Of a stretch of 64,000 nt of DNA, positions 23,523 through 34,681 are shown one piece after another. The DNA is taken from positions 58,897,677-58,961,676 of the forward strand of contig CM048839.1 in the NCBI GenBank assembly GCA_026545765.1. Direction: 5' to 3'. The translations under genes were made by a program, and so were the position numbers. Position 1 is the stretch's first letter. Every line of letters begins with the position of its first letter. This DNA comes from Plantago major. Taxonomy: Eukaryota; Streptophyta; Magnoliopsida; Lamiales; Plantaginaceae. The notes beneath the pieces are model-generated. The model did no database searches. It saw only the letters and a list, made by a program, of their open reading frames with translations, and was not told the origin of the DNA.

Positions 23523-23655
23523 AATTTTGCTGTCGGGTAGTTAACTCCTACATTGGTGTTTAGCGTGGTAATTTGTTTTTGTTTGTTTATCACTATCGTT
23601 CCTACATGCGGATTCTTTGCACTGACATAAACTAAGAATTTCTCAAGTTTTTTAT

Positions 23656-24500
23656 ATGTGTAGTAGTTACTACTGGTGCATGCTCAGTAGAAGATCTCAG
23701 TATACTCCACTTGTGAGCCCAGTGAACGAGATCTGCAGACTACTTCGTAAAACCAGAACAGAAAAGCTTCAATCAATAGCAATGGCTGATGTTACAGGAG
23801 CAGCAGGAACAATAGAGAACCCACTTTTCAGGATTACTATCAATCGGGAGAGGTCAAGGTTGGTGGACCTGTGGTTGTACTATCCAATGATGCAAGGAAC
23901 ATGGAGATCAGGGCTTATCATTTCCATGACATGCCGAGGTTTTATGATATGCCCATTGAGGATGTGATCATGTTCCTGAAGGAATTTGAGGGTTTGGTAG
24001 GCAAGATCCCAACTAGCGACAAGGGTACTGACGAAGACATAAGGAAAAGGTCTTTCCCATCTGTATGCAGGACTCAGCCAAGCATTGGCTTCCGAATTTG
24101 CCCGAGGGTTCATTGAATACTTGGGATGACATCTACAAAGATTTCATGGGAAATTATTTCCATCATACCAAGACAATAGACATCCGCAACAATATGCGTT
24201 AGTTTGAGCAGAGGTATGATGAGTCTTTCTATGAGTGCAGGAAACGGTTCAAGCATCTCCTGGGACAGTGCCCACATCACAAGTTCGATAGCGTTTCCCT
24301 GTGCCATATTTTCTATGATGGGCTTACTAGGGAAGATCAGCAATTGGTCGATATGAGTGTAGGAGGGTCTATTCTGGAGACTACTACTGTTGAGCTCGAG
24401 GCAGTCTTTGAGAAGTTAGCTGCTAACTCCCAGCACAAGGGGGTGCGTGGAAAAAGGACCCAAAGGAATGAAGGGAAGCTTGTCGAGTAGTTTGATGTCC
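23656..24500 (+). pseudogene. Element F Athila-type gag, broken
   Basis: Recognisable Retrotrans_gag sequence: an MPIEDVIMFLKEFEGL motif near 23950, a WDDIYKDF motif near 24120, then FEQRYDESFYECRKRFKHLL and QCPHHKFD near 24200-24280 and a DGLTREDQ motif near 24320. These are the Athila gag hallmarks ('W..L...F', 'E.L.E.WERFK.LL..CPHHG', 'FY.GL'). The frame is interrupted. Confidence 0.72.
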
Positions 24501-25116
24501 CGAGACCACGAGAGGCGGTCCAACAGGTAAGGATTCATAGTCCAGGAACACTGCAAAGCACCCAGGCTAAGGAGAGGTGCAACTTATGCGGCAACTATGG
24601 GCATGGTGCTAACATGTTCCGGCTTTTCTGAGGCTATGGCTGAGAACCTGAACAAGGAGATGGTTAACTGGGTACAGAATAAGCAAAAGGGTACCTGGGT
24701 TCCAAGGGATAATATGACCTATGCTCTTGATCGTAGCAATCTAAGCTATGGAAAAAACTTTTTATGAGAATGCTCCACAGACTCAGCAAGTGCCACCGAA
24801 ACCTCAGCAGGAACAGGAACCTTTGGAGCAGAGGTTGAGGTGTTTCATGACCAACTCTGATCAGTTCTATTACAACTCCAGCAAGGCTCAGGAGAGGAGT
24901 GACAAGTGCGCAGAAGGGATGGAACAATCCCAAAAGAGGTTGGAAGATGCTATGGGACAATTGCTGTCAAGAGCTCAACAGCGGGAAGCAGGGAAGCTCC
25001 CTAGCACCATGGAGAAGAACTTTATGGTAAAGTTCACTGTTAGTGAGGAATTGACATCGCCGATGCAGGTAATTCAGCAAAAGGGCACCACTTGCTCTTG
25101 CTGTAAGGGGAGGATT

Positions 25117-25130
25117 GGGGGGGGGGGGGG
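25117..25130. repeat. Homopolymer run of 14 G
   Basis: Fourteen consecutive G in the gag-protease spacer of element F; the length is likely unreliable in an assembly. Confidence 0.75.
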
Positions 25131-25244
25131 ATTCCACAGGTTGAAGAGGCTGCTAAGTTAGGTCTGGCTCAAATTCTAGAGCCCAGTACTCCATTAATTC
25201 CGAAGGTTCCAGCAGAGAAGGCGACTGAGAAACCTACTGACGTA

Positions 25245-25819
25245 GTGCGACAGGTGATTCCCAAGGGAGCTAAGAGCTTCAGTGATGCCAACAGTTTTGA
25301 CTTGGTATTAGGGATAGGTGAGATCCCCGATGCAGTTGGGGTCGTAGAGACTGGATCGATTTGCAACCTCATGACATTTGGTACCTATAAAGAATTGGGG
25401 CTGAAGGGCATGAAGCCAGTTAAATGCATGATGTTGCTTGCTGACGGGTCACGAAGTCGACCTATGGGTTTGATAGAGGCGTCAAGGTTAATATGGATGG
25501 AGCCGAGGTACCAACCAACTTTGTGGTGATTGAGTCACCACCACATGTGCCCGGTGCCAAGGAGAGTGATACAATGCTGCTAGGTCGCCCCTTCATCAAA
25601 TCGACCCGCATGGTGATTGATCTCCACTCCCATACCAGCACGTTTGAGGTACAAGGAAATCAACGAAAGTTGCTAGCCTATTCCGACCCAAAGTTATCTG
25701 GTGCACAGGATAGGATCAAGGAGTATATAGGGGCTCACACTGGCCCCCTATACATCTATTCTCACTTGCAAGGTAGGAAGGCAGCACGGAAGGCTAGGAG
25801 CTCCTTTTGCACAAAGTGA
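25245..25819 (+). pseudogene. Element F retropepsin-like protease region
   Basis: Encodes the Athila-type aspartic protease fold: a strand leading to an ETGSICNLM segment at the active-site position, KGMKPVKCMMLLADGS, then TMLLGRPFIKSTRMVIDLHS, the conserved 'I(L)LGRPFL.T..A.ID' end of the domain. Damaged; no reverse transcriptase follows. Confidence 0.7.
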
Positions 25820-26253
25820 TCATGAGTTCTTAATAAGTCGAGCTAACGACTATAACCACAAGCATCTTGATTTGCATTTAGGCATTTCATCTTCTAGTTT
25901 CTTAAAGACATTTGTACTGTTTCCATTCGATTGTTTACTTTGAACTTAAAGCATTTAGACAATTTTCATTTATCGATTAATTTGCATCCGCATCGTACTT
26001 TGTGATTTTTTCCATTATGTCATTTGTTTGTCTTGTGCTTGAAAAAAAGAGAATTTTTTTGGGCAATTTGGCGTGAAACGATCTTGTCAGGGTCAGGACG
26101 CGTCCTGTAGTCCTGATATGGGACGCGTCCAGAATTTCTTGTGGATGCGTCCTGGCTTTTTGCGCAGGTACTATTTTTGTCAGCCTTTGTGGGATGCGTC
26201 CGAGATTCAAGCCGAGAGTCGTCCCAGGCTCGATTTAATGGGGGAGAGAGTGA
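25820..26253 (+). other. Element F post-pol noncoding region
   Basis: GTCGAGCTAACGACT (about 25835) is the conserved sequence found just after pol in Athila elements. It is followed by a run of GGGACGCGTCC-type palindromic words (about 26095-26230), like those in the F LTR. No coding frame is supported. Confidence 0.55.
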
Positions 26254-26258
26254 GTCTC
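26254..26258. repeat. Target site duplication of element B, left copy
   Basis: gtctc, repeated exactly at 57673-57677. Confidence 0.92.
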
Positions 26259-27874
26259 TGTTAGGATTATCTGTTTAGATTTTGATCAGCAACCTAATGA
26301 CTTATCTTAGCTCAGAAAGGTGATTAGTACTCTTAGTTTACTTGAACACTATAAAAGAGGAAACTCACTAAGTATGATAGTCTAGCAAATCTTGTATAGG
26401 ATGTTAGGTCTCGAAATGTAATTTTTATTTTCTGAAGAAGACCAAGAAGAAGGCATCCAGCAGGAAAAGTTCAACGGATTTGAAGATTTGAAGATTGCAC
26501 AAGATTGATGAAGACAAGGGTTTTTCAGATACCTATGTCCAGATATCTTGGAAAAACAAGTGTTTCGAAACACACGAGTTGCAAAAGATATTTGAGAATA
26601 AAAGGTTTCTGAGACGAGGAAAGTGCCCACATTTATCTACACTCAAATACCTTGGACATAAAATATGCTTCTGAAAAAGAAGCATATTATAAAGTTGTTT
26701 AAACAAGTGGTATCTGGAGCTATGATGATCTCTGGAAAAGAACGTGCAAAGCCTCAGAAAGCTTGCATAGTTCCGTTGGCACTACAGGACAAAGTATAAT
26801 CTGATTGCATTAAATGCAGACGAAATGTCTAAACAAAAGTCGTAACCCAAGAAGAAGACAAACACATTTCTGATACTATACTCAGATATCAATAGTTTGA
26901 ATTTGATTTAAGCCTAACGGATACTATTCAAACGGCACTCAAAATTCATCTATAAATATCAACACTTAGACTGCTTGAGAATACACACTGAACACCTTAG
27001 ATCACTGAACTTATACTGAATACTCACACAAGCTCTCTCAAGCAAACTACTTACTTTCAAGCTTTTTGTTGCGACCAAAGCTCTTGATTCTAAGTAGCAC
27101 AAAAGTTCTAAGTGTCCTGATCCTTAACGAGCATTGTTATCTGTGAAGGAGTTGAACTAAGATTTCATATCTGAGATTCATTCTCTGGAACACTTACAAT
27201 AGACTTGGGTCAGTAGAGAACAAGATACCATACATTGAAAAGTGTATTAAGTATACTTGATTCATAGAGCTATCTGAATAACTGAATAAGTTATTTAAGA
27301 AGCTCACATGACAAACAAAGCTAAAACCAACACCTTAAACGGCGTGGAGTACAGGAAGTACTTAGTTTGGGAAACTAAGGAATAACTCCAAGGTTATTGA
27401 GCACAGGAAGTACTTAGTTTGGGAAACTAAGGAACAACTCAAAAAGGTTTCTGAGTACAGGAAGTACTTGGCTGTGAAAGCCGGGGAATAACTCAGGGAG
27501 AACACTTGGTTGGGAACCTAGTGTATTTAGGAATCAAGAAAAGATATCTGTAAGGTTACCTCATTTATCTTAGTGGATTCTAGGTCTGAGAAAGACCGAA
27601 GTGGATTAGTTGAAGGATTACGCCACCTTCAGATACCACTATAAAAAGACTTGTGTTATTTACTCTCTGCAGCTTATTACTTGTTTTACTTATATTGCAA
27701 AGTACTTACACTTATCTTGCTGAACACGTACACTCTTAGAAAAGTCTTCCGCTCTCTGAAATTAAGTATCAGATATCTTCACAGATATCTGAGAAACTGT
27801 GCTTATCGACAAAAGTTTCAAAAGACTATTCACCCCCCCTCTAGTCTTTTACTTTGCCGTTATCTGGACCAACA
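26259..27874 (+). repeat. Element B 5' LTR (1,616 bp)
   Basis: TGTTAGGATTATCTG...GGACCAACA. TATA box at 26951-26957. Three hairpin units built on GGAAGTACTT lie at about 27345-27502, followed by a hairpin with loop GGG. The C-rich end hairpin is at about 27818-27850. Confidence 0.95.
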
Positions 27875-27876
27875 AG

Positions 27877-27888
27877 TGGTATCAGAGC
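27877..27888 (+). promoter_or_regulatory. Element B primer binding site
   Basis: TGGTATCAGAGC two bases after the LTR, complementary to initiator methionine tRNA. Confidence 0.93.
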
Positions 27889-27992
27889 GGGAGGTTCCCA
27901 AGCCTTCTGCACTGAACCTAGATCCCAGATAAGTGCCCACTAACTGATTTTCACCTACACTTGATTCGTTTGTTTAGTGTGTTTGGTGCAGG

Positions 27993-29610
27993 ATGTCTTT
28001 AAGTGACGCCCCAATTCTCAAGCCAGAGAATTATGAGAAATGGAAGAACAACATGATGCTCCACCTAGAAGCCATCAGTGACAAAATGATCGAAGTAATA
28101 AAGAATGGCCCAATAGTCATTCAACAACTTAAGCAAGTCATAGAGGTTTCTAATGGTAGAGACAGAGAACAAAGTGATGGGTCTTCACAGACAGATGCGT
28201 CAACCAAATGGAGACTGCCGATTAAGTCATTCTGAACAAAGCCAGAGAACTCGGACATCGGAAGATGCCAAGAGAAATCGTTTGCATGGACAGGCTCGTA
28301 ATATCATCATACGTTCTACTCCAGAGCACATACGATTATAAACTGTAAAAAGCAATGAAAAGCAGCTGATTGAAAAAATCTGTCTTGCTTTGAAAAACAA
28401 AGGAAAATAAGTTCGAAGTTTTGAAGCTAAAATTCCAAAACTTTGAACAAGGTCCCTCAGAGACTCTTGAAGAACTAGATTTCCGGTTTACAACACTTAT
28501 GAGTGACATGGCTGCACTTGGTGAAAGTAATAGATATACCCCGTCAGAAAAGATTAAAACCATTATGAGAAGTCTTAATCATAACTGGGAACACACAAAG
28601 TTTTTCTACTTTAACCAAGGAATGCGGATATCATACGTGGAACTTTTCTCACACCTTGCTGTTGACTATGAGACAACTCAAAGGAACAAACAACGAGAAG
28701 TTGCAGTGTTGCTCTAGTTGCTCAAGGAACTTCGAAAATAAGAAAGCAAGGATATGATCGAGGATGCTCTTTTTGTAAAGCAAATGGAAAAATATGTCGA
28801 GAAATTGAGAAGAAAAGCCAAAGAGAAGTGAAAAAGCATCTAGGCTCAAACTATCACCGTACAAAAATGCAAAGCTCATTTGAACAAGCCCATTTCAAAA
28901 GCATCAAATCTTGAGGAAGCAGAAATCGGAAATGATATCTGTTTCTATTGTCAGAAACCTGGTCATTTCAAGAAGGATTGTCCTGCCTTCAACAAACTTA
29001 AGACAGGTGACAAGAAAGATAGAAGAATCTTCAAAAGAAGTCAAAGAGCTATGCTCACTGAAGAAAGGAAAAAGATTCAACTTCAACTGGATGCTCTAGA
29101 TATTGAGTCTGATTCTGAGGATGAGGATTCAGATGATTCCACACTACCTTCCCCAGAAATATGCGGTGTTTCTCATGAAGTAATTGATTTTGGTCAAAAG
29201 AAGAAACAAGTGTGTGGAATGGCTGACGAAATCTTCCCCGATATCTCCAATATTGAACCTTGTCTAATGGCTGATGAGGTAACACATACTTCCTGTTATA
29301 CATATGAAAGTGATGAAGAAGGAATCAAAGAACTGGAAAATCTCAGAAAAGAAATTGATCTTTACAAAAGAGAATTTCTAATGTTCCGAGATAGAGCCGA
29401 AAAATTCGAAGAAGAAAAGAATTCTCTTGCAAAGGAAAATTCTCAATTAATCAAGATATCTAAGAAAAAGGATGCTGAAAATGCATTTCTCAAGGCTCAG
29501 ATATCTGATACCGAAAAGTCACATAAAGAAGCAATGGCTAATCTTCAAAAGAAATATGAAGGTCTTCTTTCTGAGAATAAGGAACTCAAAAAGAAAGAAC
29601 TATCTTGCCA
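27993..29610 (+). pseudogene. Element B gag region and coiled-coil spacer, broken
   Basis: Starts MSLSDAPILKPENYEKWKNN at 27993. The CCHC knuckle CFYCQKPGHFKKDC is at 28940-28981. The knuckle is followed by an acidic segment and a long Lys/Glu-rich coiled coil (about 29320-29610), which is cut by the chloroplast insert. Interrupted several times before the knuckle. Confidence 0.85.
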
Positions 29611-29906
29611 CAAGGTACTTATTAGATCTAATGAACTTATTCGATTTAATCAAATTATTTTGCTGGATCCAGACTAATCCCGATCCAAGCCATTTCCTGA
29701 ATAAAATATGACAAATTACCCAACCAATTAACCAACCAACAAAACTACTTGTTAGAAATAAGATCTTATTGTTGCATCGGAAGAGATAAACATTTACTAA
29801 TCTGGCTAACATTGAACTTGGAAACAAATAATGATGGAATAATTGAAAAATGAGATTATTCACGAATACACTTTGAGTACTGAAATTACTCAGTAAATTT
29901 CGGCTG
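29611..29906 (-). other. ycf1: Chloroplast ycf1 (Tic214) fragment inserted in element B
   Basis: The minus strand encodes residues resembling the N-terminal membrane part of plastid ycf1/Tic214: [20 protein letters not shown], then [20 protein letters not shown], then [12 protein letters not shown] and SNKYLV. The order and spacing follow ycf1 roughly from residue 150 to 240, with a few extra residues after the GWLIG motif. In A and C the surrounding coiled-coil sequence is continuous, so about 296 bp were inserted here, with loss of some ten target bases and no target duplication. This fits end-joining of plastid DNA (a NUPT) rather than transposition. The fragment is far too short to be functional. 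Confidence 0.88.
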
Positions 29907-30772
29907 AAAGCTAGTGACACTCTTACTGAAGTACAATCTTATTTAAGAGATCCTTCAGAAAAGAGAGGACTTGGGCTGGACACACACATAGATAGTTCCA
30001 CCACTCTGAATAAGAGTAATAAAGGACTAACATTCGTCAGTGCTCAACAAGGTGATTCCCAAACAATCTATAGCATCGGTCAGAAAGCTAAGATTGCTGA
30101 CAAAGGAAAGGCAGTTGCGACCAAGCCTTTGTGGGAAAAACAAGTCCAAAAGAAAACTGTGGGAAATGTCTCTGAAAAGAAACATAACACTGAGAAGTGC
30201 AATTACCCACAGTGCTATGTCTCTCAAAAAGGAAAAATTGCAGGAGTTGGCAAATTTTCTTATGTCACGTTTTCTGGAAAGAAAATTGATCATCCAGAAA
30301 TTAGCAAAGCTGCTGAAGAAAGATCTGAGACAACATCAGGTGCTCGAAATGGTATTGGCTATAAAGCCATCGGGAAACAACTTGCTCACGAATACAAACA
30401 AGAGCAAGAACGATGGTTAAAGGCTAGAATTGCTCACAGCAATTATCAGAAGTGGAAGATAAATCAAGCCACTGAAAATCTAAATGCCAGGGCTAGAAGA
30501 AATCTGGCTAGGAAAGCTAAGTTCTTTGGAAAGACTCAGAAATCTGACAGGTATCTGAAAGCACCAAATGGAGCACCTAGGAACACACCAAGGAAGAAAA
30601 TAGTTTTTAACAACAATGATACCAATCATTTAACTAAGACTCCTCCAAATGTTCCTGTTAGACAAAAGAATGTTCCTAAGAAATTCATTCAAAAATGGAT
30701 TCCTACTGGAAGATTCTTTTGTCCAGATGGTTCCATTGTTGGTATGAGAACCTAATTTCCTGTTTCCTGTTT
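29907..30772 (+). pseudogene. Element B gag-pol linker region
   Basis: Basic, Lys/Arg- and Gln-rich region between the gag coiled coil and the protease, with NARARRNLARKAKF near 30485. It ends next to a pyrimidine-rich TGTTTTGTGCAG sequence at the gag-pol junction, where SIRE-family elements use read-through. A and C have the same block. Confidence 0.65.
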
Positions 30773-30773
30773 T

Positions 30774-33143
30774 GTGCAGAACACTCTAAAGACTAACTCA
30801 AAGTGGCATTTTGATAGTGGATGTGGGAAGCACATGACAGGAGACAAAGCAAATCTGATTAACTACAAAAAGTGCAATGATGGACCAATTATCAGGTTTG
30901 CTGGAGGAGATGAAAATCCAACCATAGGTTTTGGCAATTTGAAATTCGGAGCCCTCACAATCTCTGAAGTACTTCATGTAAAGGGATTGAAATATAATCT
31001 CCTAAGCATGAGTTAACTAGTAGACAAAGGGTACTCTGTCAAGATCAAGTCAAAACTATGTAAAGTGATTGACAATGAGTCAAAGCAGACAGTCTTGGTT
31101 GCAAGGCGTAAAGGAAATCTTTATGTTGCTGATTGGGCATCCACTACAACCGAAGAATGTCTCATGGTGAGTCAATCTGGCCACACTGAAGAAAATTGGC
31201 TATGGCATAAAATAATGATTCACTTGAATTTCAAAACTCTGAATAAGCTAGCCAAGAAGAGTTGGTGGTTGGTTTACCCAAAATGGCATATAGAAAAGAA
31301 GGTGTATGCTCAGCTTGGCAAATGGGAAAACAATCCAAAACATCTTTCAAGTCTAAGACTAGACATTCCAGTGAAAGGCCACTACAATTGTTACATATGG
31401 ATTTGTTTGAATCCTCAGTAACTAGTTATGCAGGAAAGAAGTATGGTCTGGTTGTTGTTGATGATTACTCAAGATTCACTTGGGTTGTCTTTCTCAAACA
31501 AAAATCTGATGCAAGGGTTGAGATACCTAACTTGCTGAATAAGCTCGAAGTAATGAAAAATGACAAGGTATTTGTAATCAGAATAGACCATGGTACTGAA
31601 TTTGTGAACCAGTACATCAAAGAGTTTTGTACCTGCAAAGGTATACAACATCAACTATCTTCTGTAATGACACCACAACAAAATGGTGTTGCTGAAAGAA
31701 AGAATAGGACCCTAAAAGAAACAGCAAGAACAATGCTTGCTGACACTGAAATAAGTGAAATCTATTGGGTTGAAGCTGTAAACACAACATGCTACACTCA
31801 AAATAGATGTTTGATTAACAAACACCATGACAAAACTCCGTACGAGCTTTTCATTGGTAGACCACCTAGTATCAAACATCTAAGGGTGTTTGGTTGTAGA
31901 TGTTTTGTTCTTAACAATGGAAAAGAATACTTAAGAACATTTCAACCAAAGGCAGATGAAGGAGTATTTCTTGGTTATTCTCTGAATAGCAAAGCCTATA
32001 GAATCTACAACAAAAGAACACAAAAGATAGAAGAATCTATTCATGTAGTATTCTATGAAGGAAACAAGAAAGTACTCTTGAATGATGATCTCTCAGATAG
32101 GTTCAAAGAACTAATGATTAAAGATTCTGAAAAAGGATCCTCAGAAGGAAATAATTCTATCATTCAAATACAGGATGAGTCTGACGATGAAAAGCAACCT
32201 ATGCTTAGTAACAACCAGATGACTCTAAGACATGATGAAGAATTTCCTATGAGAATTCCAGAAATGGAACAGGTTACTGAAAACCTTCATCATGAAGAGG
32301 TATCTGAAAGAGAGTTTGCTGAAATGCAAGTTCCAGATATCTCTCACACTGAAAGAGTGTCAGATATCCATGGCATTTCCCATATGTCAGATATCTCAGA
32401 TACTGCACAAGTATCTCATCAAGATCATATTGATTCTCATTCAAATCAATATGATATTGATCCTACTAGTTTAAAAGCCATTATGAAATGGATAAGAAAT
32501 CATCCTCCAAAGGATGTGATTGGTCCCATAGACCAAGGAGTTAGAACTAGAAGAGCAATCACTGAAAATGCAAGTTGTCTCTATGGATGTTTCATCTAAA
32601 AAATTGAACCAAAGACAATAGAAGAAGCATTAAAGGATCAAGATTGGATCTCTGCAATGGAAGAAGAGTTGGATCAATTTGAGAGAAACAAAGTCTGGAA
32701 ACTGGTTCCATTTGCTGACGGAATATCTGTAATCGGAACCAAGTGGGTTTTCAGAAACAAAATGAATGAGTCCGTGAAATAACCAGAAACAAAGCTAGGT
32801 TGGTTGCCAAGGGATTCACCCAGACTGAAGGACTAGATTTTGATGAATCTTATGCACCAGTTGTAAGATTGGATGCAATAAGACTCTTTCTAGCCTTTGC
32901 AGCTCATAATGACTTTACAGTTTATCAGATGGATGTCAAGAGTGCATTTCTAAATGGTGAACTGGCTGAGGAAGTCTATGTTGAGCAACCACCAGGTTTT
33001 GAAGTTCCCTCAGAAAGTAGGATGGTCTATAAGCTTCAGAAAGCTCTGTATGGGCTGAAACAAGCTCCAAGAGCATGGTATGATACGTTGGCCAGATACC
33101 TACTAGAAAGTGGTTTCAAGAAAGGAGATGTTGATAAAACACT
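30774..33143 (+). pseudogene. Element B pol, first part (protease, integrase, RT start)
   Basis: Protease motif WHFDSGCGKHMTGD near 30805. Integrase core with VVVDDYSRFTWVVFL (about 31450), DHGTEF (about 31588) and TPQQNGVAERKNRT. A long acidic tail runs to about 32600. Reverse transcriptase starts near 32620 (IEEALKDQDWISAMEEEL) and is cut at 33143 by element C. A few interruptions are present. Confidence 0.88.
33139..33143. repeat. Target site duplication of element C, left copy
   Basis: acact here versus agact at 48349-48353, one mismatch. The pol sequence of B continues across the insertion at this point. Confidence 0.8.
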
Positions 33144-34564
33144 TATTAGGAATATCTGTTAGTATTTTGATCACTCATCACATGTTCTTATCTTAGCCAG
33201 AAAGGTGATTAAGTACTCTTGGTTCACTTGAACATTGTAAAAGAGGAAATCACTGAGTATGATTAGTCTAGTAAAATTGTAATAGGATTATAGGTCTCTG
33301 AGTGTAATTTTTATTTCAAGAAGACCATGAAGATCAATCCTAGCAATGGAGCTTTTCTGAAGAATAGAAGACTGAAGATTGCACAAGGTTTACGAAGACA
33401 CAAAGGTTTAGTCTAACTCAGAAAGACTATGTCCTTAATCATTTCTTAAGTATATTAAATTACTTTTGAAATATAATTCTGGACATATGACATCATGAGT
33501 ATGGAGCATGCAAGCCATCAGAAAGGTTCATGTATCCGTTGAGACTAAAGGACAATGAACAGTACTATGCATTAAATGCATCAGCAGAAATGCTGCAAAA
33601 AGCAAGTCCTCTCTGAAGAATGAGATAGTGACTTCTGAGTACATAGTTCAAGATATAAACGGATATAATTTGATAGAGAGCACAACGTATACAATTCAAA
33701 CGCCTCTCAAATTTATCTATATATATTACACACTTAGATGCTTGAAAACACATACCTTAGAACGCTCTATCTTGCAAACTTACCATCAAGCAAAGTATTC
33801 TCTCAAGCACTCTACTACCCTTTCTGAAAGCTTTCTGTTGCTTGAATAATCACTAGTAATTCTAAGTTGTCCTAAACCTTAACAAGAGATTGTTATTCGT
33901 GAAAGAGTTGAACTATCAGATACCCTTTCTGAAGCTCATTCTCCAGAACGGACACCAATTACTTGGGTCAAGAAGAGCATCGCCATCCACTGAACAAGTG
34001 TATTAAGTAGTCTTGTTCTATTAGGCTCTCTGAAAACATAACTGAAAAGTTATACGAGAAGCCTCTCTGACAAAACCTTATAACCAACACCATCAAGGCG
34101 TGGAGTAGAGGAAGTACTTGATTTGGGAAATCAGGGAATAACTCCAAGGTTATCTGAGTAGAGGAAGTACTTAGCTCTAGGAGCTGGGGAATAACTCAGG
34201 GGGAACATTTAGTTGGGAACCATTTGTTTAAGAATCTTAGAATAGGATTATTGTAAGGTGAACTCAATTATCTATTCTAGTGAATTCTAGGTCTCAGAAA
34301 GACCGAAGTGGAATAGTTGGAGGATTACACCACCTCCAGATACCACTATACTTGCTGTGTCATTTACTTTTTTGTATTTACATTTCAGCAAAGCACACAC
34401 ACATATTTATTGTTTCTACACTAACCTATCTTAAAGTCTTCCGCGCTCTGAATTTAAGTATCAGAAACCCCCATGTTTCTGAGAAACTGTGTTTATCGAC
34501 AAAAGTTTTAAAAGACTATTCACCCCCCCTCTAGTCTTTTACTTTGCCGTTATCTGGACCAACA
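33144..34564 (+). repeat. Element C 5' LTR (1,421 bp)
   Basis: Shares the ACCAACA end and C-rich end hairpin with A and B. A TATATATAT box lies near 33718-33726. Two hairpin units built on GGAAGTACTT lie at about 34101-34206, fewer than in A or B. Confidence 0.94.
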
Positions 34565-34566
34565 AG

Positions 34567-34578
34567 TGGTATCAGAGC
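34567..34578 (+). promoter_or_regulatory. Element C primer binding site
   Basis: TGGTATCAGAGC two bases after the LTR, complementary to initiator methionine tRNA. Confidence 0.93.
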
Positions 34579-34681
34579 AGGAGGTTCACAAGCCTTCTGC
34601 ACTGAACCTAGATCCCCAGATAGGTGAAGGAACTTTGTCCCTTTCTGAGGACTATATAATTTGTGTTGTAAGTGTGCAGGT

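Noticed and set aside
29613-29890. Intron in the element B gag-pol spacer
   Set aside because: GT and AG dinucleotides could be chosen at the edges, but the interval encodes ycf1 residues on the opposite strand and is missing from A and C. A plastid DNA insert explains it better.
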